DNA of 5,120 nt from assembly GCA_945861175.1 (NCBI GenBank), contig CAMATR010000171.1, forward strand, positions 1 to 5,120. The letters run 5' to 3'. Source of the DNA: Chitinophaga pinensis (GTDB lineage: Bacteria > Bacteroidota > Bacteroidia > Flavobacteriales_D > Crocinitomicaceae). Shown here piece by piece: positions 1 to 5,120 of the stretch. A program made the position numbers and the translations under genes. A model generated the notes under the pieces. The model had not been told where the DNA came from. It searched no databases and worked only from the letters and a program-made list of their open reading frames with translations. The stretch's first letter is position 1; each line of letters begins with the position of its first letter.

Positions 1-912
1 GTAATATTATCATTTCGAACTGAAAATTTTGACGAGCCAATCACAGAAAGCAAGTACATCACAGAAAATGTAATCATTTTGGTAATTGATGGTCCACGAA
101 TGGATGAAACTTTTGGAGATACGAGTTATCAGTACATACCTAACTTAGCAAATATTTTGGCTCCGCAAGGGGTACTTTTAAAGAATTACCGAAATAACGG
201 ATCTACCTATACAAATGCAGGGCACACAGCTATAACAACCGGTGTTTACCAAAGGATTAATAATTCCGGGCTTGAATTGCCGAAAAACCCCTCTATTTTT
301 CAATATTTGATAAAGCAGAAAGGCTTAACCAAGGAGAGTGCATGGATAATTGCAAGTAAAGGAAAATTAGATATTTTGGCAAATACTAAAAATAAGAAGT
401 GGAGAAATCAATATACACCTTCGTCATTTTGTGGGATTAATGGTTCTGGTTTAGGATATACTGCGGATGAAAAAAACTTTACTGATGCGATTCGAATTCT
501 TGAAAATCATCATCCTAAGCTTACTTTGATTAATTTATTAGAAGTTGATGTAAATGGCCATGCGAACTCTTGGGAAGGATATTTAAAAGCTATTCGGAAT
601 ACTGATCAAAAAGCATTAGAATTATGGAACTTTATAGAGAATGACAGTATTTATAAAGGAAAAACAGCTTTGTTTATTACGAATGATCATGGACGGCATT
701 TAAAACATCTAAAGGATGGATTTATAAGTCATGGAGACAATTGCGAGGGCTGCAGGTCTATCTATCTAATTGCACTTGGACCAGATTTTAAAAAGAAGAC
801 AGTCCTTCCAAATAAATATGAGCAAATCGATCTTAGTAAAACCATTGCATGCTTAATGAATTTTTCGGTTCCGACGTCGAAAGGATTGATTATGTACGAA
901 TTATTTAAATAA
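1..912 (+). CDS. Alkaline phosphatase superfamily protein (type I phosphodiesterase/nucleotide pyrophosphatase-like), 5'-truncated by window edge
   Basis: The reading frame is open from base 1 to the TAA at 910-912, giving 303 visible residues, so the start lies upstream. A TTG at 79 is not a credible start because it falls inside the first core strand (NVIILVIDG). Numbering from the first visible codon, the residues expected of a two-metal phosphodiesterase/phosphatase are present: Asp30 in VIDG; Thr71 in TNAGH as probable nucleophile, followed by TTG; Asp183 and His187 in EVDVNGH; Asp229-His230 in TNDHG; and His244 in SHGD. Family knowledge predicts hydrolysis of a phosphate mono- or diester (possibly a sulfate ester) with two bound metals, usually zinc. 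The substrate cannot be told. Many relatives are exported, but the N-terminus is not visible. A CxxC pair (Cys248, Cys251) directly follows the last metal His. The tricorn-like peptidase gene starts 10 bp downstream on the same strand, so co-transcription is possible. A sulfatase or phosphoglycerate mutase-like relative is a weaker alternative. Confidence 0.85.
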   Translation, partial: VILSFRTENFDEPITESKYITENVIILVIDGPRMDETFGDTSYQYIPNLANILAPQGVLLKNYRNNGSTYTNAGHTAITTGVYQRINNSGLELPKNPSIFQYLIKQKGLTKESAWIIASKGKLDILANTKNKKWRNQYTPSSFCGINGSGLGYTADEKNFTDAIRILENHHPKLTLINLLEVDVNGHANSWEGYLKAIRNTDQKALELWNFIENDSIYKGKTALFITNDHGRHLKHLKDGFISHGDNCEGCRSIYLIALGPDFKKKTVLPNKYEQIDLSKTIACLMNFSVPTSKGLIMYELFK

Positions 913-922
913 TGTAAATTAT

Positions 923-3900
923 ATGAAAAGATTACTCGTTATTTTTGGATTGTTAGCGTCAATGCAAGCAATGGCAAATCAGGAATGGATGCGTTATTCA
1001 GCTATTTCGCCAGATGGAACAACAATTGCTTTTGCTTATCAAGGTGATATTTTCACCGTTCCTGTTAGCGGTGGAGAAGCAAAGCAGATCACCTCTCATT
1101 CGGCTTATGATTATATGCCTGTTTGGTCGAATGATTCAAAAAAGATTGCCTTTGCAAGTAACCGGTACGGTAATTTCGATGTTTTTTTGGTGGAAGAGGA
1201 TGGGGGAGTACCTAAGCGCTTAACCTTTCATTCATCCGGCGATTTCCCATATGCTTTTGATAATTCTGATTCTAAAGTATATTATCAATCCGGAAGATTA
1301 GACGATTATCGTAACGTTCAATTCCCCGATCCGATGCTCGGAGAGATTTATGAGGTAAGTGTCAATGGTGGACGAGAATATCAGTTCGTTTCGTTTTGCG
1401 CTGAGGATTTGGAATTCAGCAATGATGGGCAATTAATGATCTTTCATGACAAAAAGGGATACGAAGATCCTTGGAGAAAGCATCAGACGTCATCTGTGGC
1501 GAGAGATATAATTTTATATGACACCAAGAATAAAACTTTCAAGAAATTAACAGATTTCGAAGGGGAAGATCGCGATCCAAGTTTCATCGACAATAATTCC
1601 TTCTATTTTTTATCAGAAAAATCCGGTTCATTCAACATCTGGAAAGGATCTGCTAATGGAAATGCCTACGAAAAACAGTTGACCACTTTTAAGGATCATC
1701 CGGTGCGTTTTTTATCATTGGCAGATAACGGAAAATTGTGTTTTGGATACCATGGTTCTATCTATACTATTTCAAATGATCAAGTCACAAAGCTCGATAT
1801 TTTGATTAAAAAAGATGCTGTTAAAAATGATGTGGAGTCACTTCCAACAGGAGGAAAAGCTTCAGAGTTTGCTGTTTCTCCCGATCGAACTGAGATCGTT
1901 TATGTAGCTAGAGGTGAAGTTTTTGTGAGTTCTGTTGAATTCGGAACAACTAAACAGATCACTAATACTCCGCAGCAGGAAAGAAATGTATCTTTTAGTC
2001 CGGATGGAAAAAAAATCTTGTTTGCAGCTGAAAGATTAGATTCTTGGGATATTTATGAGATTAGCAGAGTAAATGATACAGAGAAATATTTCTATAATGC
2101 TAGCTTATTGAAAGAGTCTGTTCTTGTTGATTCCAAGGATGAGGATTTTGATCCGAAATATTCTCCAAACGGTGAAGAAGTAGCTTTTTTCAAGGATAGA
2201 ACAACAATTTGCGTGGTCAATCTTAAATCGAAAGCTGTACGAACTGTGCTACCTGGCTCATTCAATTATTCCTATTCGGATGGGGATCAATATTTTACAT
2301 GGTCGCCTGATTCTCGTTATTTATTGGTTCAATACTTCGAGTTTGAGCGCTGGAACACAGATATAGGATTGGTTGATGTTACTGGTAAAGAGAAAACGAT
2401 CAATTTGACAGAAAGTGGATATGGTAGTTCAATGCCTAAGTTTGCAATGGATGGACAAATGGTATACTATACAACTGATAAATACGGTATGCGTTCGCAT
2501 GGAAGCTGGGGAGCAGAAGCAGATGTTGAAGCAGTTTTTTTGACAAATGATGCCTTTTATAGATTTACTTTGAGTGAAGAAGAATATAAAAATTGGAAGA
2601 CAGCCGAAGAGGATGCAGAGAAGGAAGAGGAAAAGAGTAAAGAGGAAAAGAGTAAAGAGGAAAAGGGTAAAGGAGGAGACAAGAAAAAAGATTCAGATGC
2701 TAAAAAAGACGAAGTCAAGCTTATCAAAGTTGATTTGGATGGATTGCATGATCGCAAAGTACGCTTAACTATACATTCTTCCAATCTTTCGGATTACTTG
2801 GTCAACAACGAAGGAACAGAAATGTACTATTTGTCTAATATTGAAAAGAACTTTGATTTGTGGGTGACAAAATTCAAGTCGAAAGAGACAAAAATCGTTT
2901 CAAAATTAGGAATGGGTGGTTCTAATTTGTTGGCGGATAAGGAAATGAAGAATCTTTACTACAACAACAAAGGCACAGTAAATAAATTTGAAATCGCTAC
3001 ATCTACTCCCAAATCTGTTGATTCAAAAGGTGAAATGAATTGGAATGCTTCAGCAGAGAGAGAATACATGTTCGAACACGCCTGGAGACAGACAAGAGAA
3101 AAGTTCTATGTAGAAGATCTTCATGGCGTAAACTGGGATTTTTATAAGAAGGAATACCAGAAAAAATTATTAGCAATTAATAACAGTTATGATTTTGCTG
3201 AATTACTTTCTGAACTATTGGGGGAATTGAACGCTTCACACACAGGAGCTCGTTATAGAGAGTATATGGATGGCGATCAAACGGCAGCTTTGGGTTGCTA
3301 CTTTGACGAGTCCTACAAGGGCGACGGTTTAAGGATCGTTGAGATAATGGATAAAAGTCCATTGATTCTTCATAAAAGTAAAGCAAAAAATGGAGTGATT
3401 ATTGAAAAGATTGATGGGGTAGCAATTTTAAAGGAATCGAACTATTTACCCTTGCTGAATAGAAAGATAGGTAAAAGAATATTGATCTCTTATTATGACC
3501 CATTCAACAAGCAGCGTTGGGACGAATCGGTCTCTCCAATTTCATTCTGGGAGGAGAATTATCTAACATACGAGCGCTGGATGAAGCGTTGTGATCATAT
3601 TGTAGATAGTGTCTCAGGCGGAAAAGTTGGTTATGTGCACGTTGAAGGGATGGATTCGCCGAGCTTCCGCAAAGTATTCGATAAAGCACTAGGAAAATTA
3701 AATAAGCGAGAGGCATTGATCGTTGATACACGATTCAATGGTGGCGGTTGGTTACATGACGATCTAGCCACCTTCTTGAGTGGAAAAATCTACATGCAAT
3801 TCGAACCAAGAGGACAGAAGAACATGGGGGGAGAACCGATTTGGAAATGGCAAAAGAAATCGTGTGTGTTGATGAGTGAAGGGAATTATTCCGATGCACA

Positions 3901-4174
3901 TTTATTCCCTGTTACCTATAGAGCATTAAATATAGGGCCACTTATTGGGATGCCGGTTCCTGGAACAGGAACTGCAGTTTGGTGGGAGCGAATGATAGAC
4001 GGCGTGACTGTTTTTGGAATTCCCCAAGTTGGAATGAGAAGTGTAAATGAAGGATATTTAGTTGAAAATAAAGAGCTTCAGCCAGATATAGAAGTTCTCA
4101 ACGATTATACAGAATATTTAAAAGGTAATGACCAGCAGTTGATTCGATCTGTTTTGGAAATGATGAAGAAGTAA
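923..4174 (+). CDS. Secreted tricorn-type S41 serine peptidase (PD40 beta-propellers, PDZ, S41 domain)
   Basis: The gene encodes 1083 residues, close to archaeal tricorn (about 1070). Tricorn is a serine protease that trims oligopeptides entering through beta-propellers. Residues 1-18 form a Sec signal peptide (KR, hydrophobic core, likely cleavage AMA|N), so the mature enzyme is probably periplasmic; this supports the ATG at 923 although no Shine-Dalgarno is visible. Residues about 20-300 and 313-540 hold PD40/WD40-like repeats (AISPDG, FSPDGKK) of two propellers. Residues 561-597 are a Lys/Glu/Asp-rich linker with a tandem repeat. About 705-785 resembles the C1 helical domain and ends in NASH; about 788-860 is PDZ-like; 903 onward is the S41 domain. 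The probable catalytic set is Ser772-His773, nucleophile Ser990 with Asp991 in YSDA, and Glu1048 in VENKELQPD. DTRFNGGG (935-942) should help form the oxyanion hole. Spacing matches tricorn H746, S965 and E1023 with offsets of 27, 25 and 25. No frameshift is seen. The physiological substrate is unknown. Confidence 0.95.
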   Translation: MKRLLVIFGLLASMQAMANQEWMRYSAISPDGTTIAFAYQGDIFTVPVSGGEAKQITSHSAYDYMPVWSNDSKKIAFASNRYGNFDVFLVEEDGGVPKRLTFHSSGDFPYAFDNSDSKVYYQSGRLDDYRNVQFPDPMLGEIYEVSVNGGREYQFVSFCAEDLEFSNDGQLMIFHDKKGYEDPWRKHQTSSVARDIILYDTKNKTFKKLTDFEGEDRDPSFIDNNSFYFLSEKSGSFNIWKGSANGNAYEKQLTTFKDHPVRFLSLADNGKLCFGYHGSIYTISNDQVTKLDILIKKDAVKNDVESLPTGGKASEFAVSPDRTEIVYVARGEVFVSSVEFGTTKQITNTPQQERNVSFSPDGKKILFAAERLDSWDIYEISRVNDTEKYFYNASLLKESVLVDSKDEDFDPKYSPNGEEVAFFKDRTTICVVNLKSKAVRTVLPGSFNYSYSDGDQYFTWSPDSRYLLVQYFEFERWNTDIGLVDVTGKEKTINLTESGYGSSMPKFAMDGQMVYYTTDKYGMRSHGSWGAEADVEAVFLTNDAFYRFTLSEEEYKNWKTAEEDAEKEEEKSKEEKSKEEKGKGGDKKKDSDAKKDEVKLIKVDLDGLHDRKVRLTIHSSNLSDYLVNNEGTEMYYLSNIEKNFDLWVTKFKSKETKIVSKLGMGGSNLLADKEMKNLYYNNKGTVNKFEIATSTPKSVDSKGEMNWNASAEREYMFEHAWRQTREKFYVEDLHGVNWDFYKKEYQKKLLAINNSYDFAELLSELLGELNASHTGARYREYMDGDQTAALGCYFDESYKGDGLRIVEIMDKSPLILHKSKAKNGVIIEKIDGVAILKESNYLPLLNRKIGKRILISYYDPFNKQRWDESVSPISFWEENYLTYERWMKRCDHIVDSVSGGKVGYVHVEGMDSPSFRKVFDKALGKLNKREALIVDTRFNGGGWLHDDLATFLSGKIYMQFEPRGQKNMGGEPIWKWQKKSCVLMSEGNYSDAHLFPVTYRALNIGPLIGMPVPGTGTAVWWERMIDGVTVFGIPQVGMRSVNEGYLVENKELQPDIEVLNDYTEYLKGNDQQLIRSVLEMMKK
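2627..2671 (+). repeat. Three in-frame 15-bp tandem repeats in the linker of the tricorn-like peptidase
   Basis: Three consecutive copies of gaggaaaagagtaaa occupy 2627-2641, 2642-2656 and 2657-2671. The first two are identical and the third differs by one base (agt to ggt). They encode EEKSK, EEKSK and EEKGK (residues 569-583) inside a longer Lys/Glu/Asp-rich, probably disordered linker between the second propeller and the following domains. Because the unit is a multiple of three, slippage would change linker length without breaking the frame. Confidence 0.95.
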
Positions 4175-4191
4175 GAAAATAGCTTAGACTA

Positions 4192-4220
4192 AAAAAGGCT
4201 TCCATTTAGGAAGTCTTTTT
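4192..4220. terminator. Probable bidirectional intrinsic terminator between convergent genes
   Basis: A 12-bp inverted repeat (aaaaaggcttcc at 4192-4203, ggaagtcttttt at 4209-4220) encloses a 5-nt loop, attta. All positions pair, with one G-U wobble when read on the plus strand. The outer five A-T pairs supply a T-run at the 3' side of the hairpin on either strand, so it can end the peptidase transcript from the left and the dehydrogenase transcript from the right. It lies 17 bp after the peptidase stop and 15 bp beyond the dehydrogenase stop. The call rests on sequence and position; no folding energy was computed. Confidence 0.8.
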
Positions 4221-4235
4221 AATTGATAATATTCG

Positions 4236-5120
4236 TTATTTCTTAAAATTACCTGCAACGATTAACTCTTTTGTTCCATGTGTCCATGAATAGAATCCTT
4301 CACCTGTTTTAACTCCTTTTTTACCTGCTGTAACCATATTAACTAACAATGGACAGGGAGCGTACTTAGAATTTCCGAATCCATCATGAAGCACTTGAAG
4401 AATCGCCAAGCAAACATCTAAGCCAATAAAGTCAGCTAATTGAAGGGGCCCCATCGGATGAGCCATTCCCAGCTTCATCACAGTATCTATTTCTTCGACT
4501 CCAGCAACACCCTCAAATAATGTGATAATCGCTTCATTAATCATTGGCATTAAAATACGGTTCGCAACGAAACCAGGATAGTCATTGACTTCAACAGGTA
4601 CTTTCTTTAAATTTCTGGAAGTCTCCATAATCAAATCGGTCACTTCATCGGAAGTGGAATATCCTCGGATAATTTCAACTAATTTCATTACCGGAACCGG
4701 GTTCATAAAATGCATACCAATGACTTTATCTGGACGTGCTGTAACCGCTGCAATTTGGGTGATAGAAATAGATGAGGTGTTTGTTGCCAAAATTACATTT
4801 GGAGCAGTAAATTTGTCGAGGTCAGAAAAAATTTTCAATTTCAAATCAATATTTTCCGTTGCCGCTTCAATAACAAGATCAACATTTTTTACGCCATTCT
4901 CGATGGAAGTAGATGTACTTAGGTTCCCTAATGTCTTAGCTTTATCTGCTTCAGTAATTGCTTCTTTTGCCACTTGTCGGTCAAGATTTTTTTCAATTGT
5001 AGCCATTCCTCTATCAAGAGATGCCTGAGAAATATCTATTAGAGAAACTTTATATCCAAACTGGGCAAATACGTGGGCAATTCCATTTCCCATAGTACCC
5101 GCTCCAATAACAGCAACATT
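4236..5120 (-). CDS. 3-hydroxybutyryl-CoA (short-chain 3-hydroxyacyl-CoA) dehydrogenase, missing a few N-terminal codons at window edge
   Basis: The minus-strand frame runs from the right edge to the stop at 4236-4238 and shows 295 residues; the family is usually about 280-300. The first visible residues, NVAVIGAGTMG, are the opening strand and GxGxxG loop of the NAD(H)-binding Rossmann fold, so the start is only a few codons beyond 5120 and the ATG at 5093 is internal. Numbering from the first visible residue, Asp29 ends strand 2 (NAD preference); Ser116 (NTSS), His137 (HFMNP), Glu149 (KLVEI) and Asn187 (FVANR) match the spacing of human HADH S137, H158, E170 and N208, with His-Glu as the catalytic dyad. 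The C-terminal 3HCDH domain follows, including HPMGPLQLAD and GEGFYSW. The enzyme interconverts 3-hydroxyacyl-CoA and 3-oxoacyl-CoA with NAD(H) in the cytoplasm, in beta-oxidation or butanoate metabolism. Relatives are named hbd, paaH or mmgB; the sequence alone does not separate these roles. It is convergent with the peptidase gene and not part of its operon. Confidence 0.95.
   Translation of the reverse strand, partial: NVAVIGAGTMGNGIAHVFAQFGYKVSLIDISQASLDRGMATIEKNLDRQVAKEAITEADKAKTLGNLSTSTSIENGVKNVDLVIEAATENIDLKLKIFSDLDKFTAPNVILATNTSSISITQIAAVTARPDKVIGMHFMNPVPVMKLVEIIRGYSTSDEVTDLIMETSRNLKKVPVEVNDYPGFVANRILMPMINEAIITLFEGVAGVEEIDTVMKLGMAHPMGPLQLADFIGLDVCLAILQVLHDGFGNSKYAPCPLLVNMVTAGKKGVKTGEGFYSWTHGTKELIVAGNFKK

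Noticed and set aside
79..912. TTG at 79 as the start of the phosphatase-like gene
   Set aside because: The frame is open back to base 1 and the TTG lies within the first conserved core strand. Starting here would delete part of the strand carrying the metal-binding Asp.
913..922. Possible promoter or Shine-Dalgarno before the peptidase gene
   Set aside because: The gap is only tgtaaattat, and I saw no match to the Bacteroidota -7 (TAnnTTTG) and -33 (TTTG) elements at suitable spacing just upstream.
2557..2784. Minus-strand Ser/Phe/Leu-rich open frame, and the Lys/Arg-rich +2 frame at 2574-2768
   Set aside because: Both are by-products of the purine-rich repeat linker of the peptidase. Their odd composition mirrors the gagaag repeats and not a protein domain.
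3504..3731. Minus-strand open frames at 3177-3386 and 3504-3731, and the plus-strand one at 1014-1223
   Set aside because: All lie inside the peptidase gene, which has strong domain evidence across these regions. None has family signatures.
4585..5028. 147-codon plus-strand open frame antisense to the dehydrogenase
   Set aside because: It lies wholly inside a well-supported gene on the other strand, has no recognisable domain and has no credible ribosome binding site. It is a shadow of the real coding frame.
5091..5093. ATG on the minus strand at 5093 as the dehydrogenase start
   Set aside because: It is the Met inside the GAGTMG NAD-binding loop. The frame continues upstream with NVAVIGAGT, so the true start is beyond the window.

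Overview
The window is AT-rich and densely coding. It looks like an ordinary chromosomal segment of a Bacteroidota bacterium (Sphingobacteriia or Flavobacteriia type). This placement is inferred from three things: A/T-ending codon preference, starts without a Shine-Dalgarno sequence, and an exported tricorn-like S41 peptidase of about 1080 residues with a Lys/Glu-rich linker, a protein type common in that phylum. No RNA gene, mobile element or CRISPR array was seen.

Layout: (1) 1-912, plus strand, is the 3' part of an alkaline phosphatase superfamily gene (type I phosphodiesterase/nucleotide pyrophosphatase-like). It is cut by the left edge and retains a full set of putative metal and nucleophile residues. 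(2) 923-4174, plus strand, is a complete gene for a secreted tricorn-type serine peptidase: signal peptide, two beta-propellers, C1 helical region, PDZ-like domain and S41 catalytic domain, with the Ser/His/Ser/Glu catalytic set intact. It contains a 3 x 15 bp in-frame tandem repeat in an acidic/basic linker. (3) 4175-4235 is a short convergent intergenic region holding a probable bidirectional intrinsic terminator. (4) 4236-5120, minus strand, is an almost complete short-chain 3-hydroxyacyl-CoA (3-hydroxybutyryl-CoA) dehydrogenase, missing only a few N-terminal codons beyond the right edge.

The first two genes are 10 bp apart on the same strand and may be co-transcribed. Both plausibly act in the cell envelope, one on phospho- or sulfo-ester substrates and one on peptides, but nothing in the sequence shows a shared pathway. 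The dehydrogenase is a separate cytoplasmic fatty-acid/butanoate metabolism gene on the other strand. I found no convincing undescribed system. The points most worth checking are the exported tricorn homologue with a candidate acidic S1 residue, its expandable repeat linker, and a CxxC motif beside the last metal histidine of the phosphatase-like protein.
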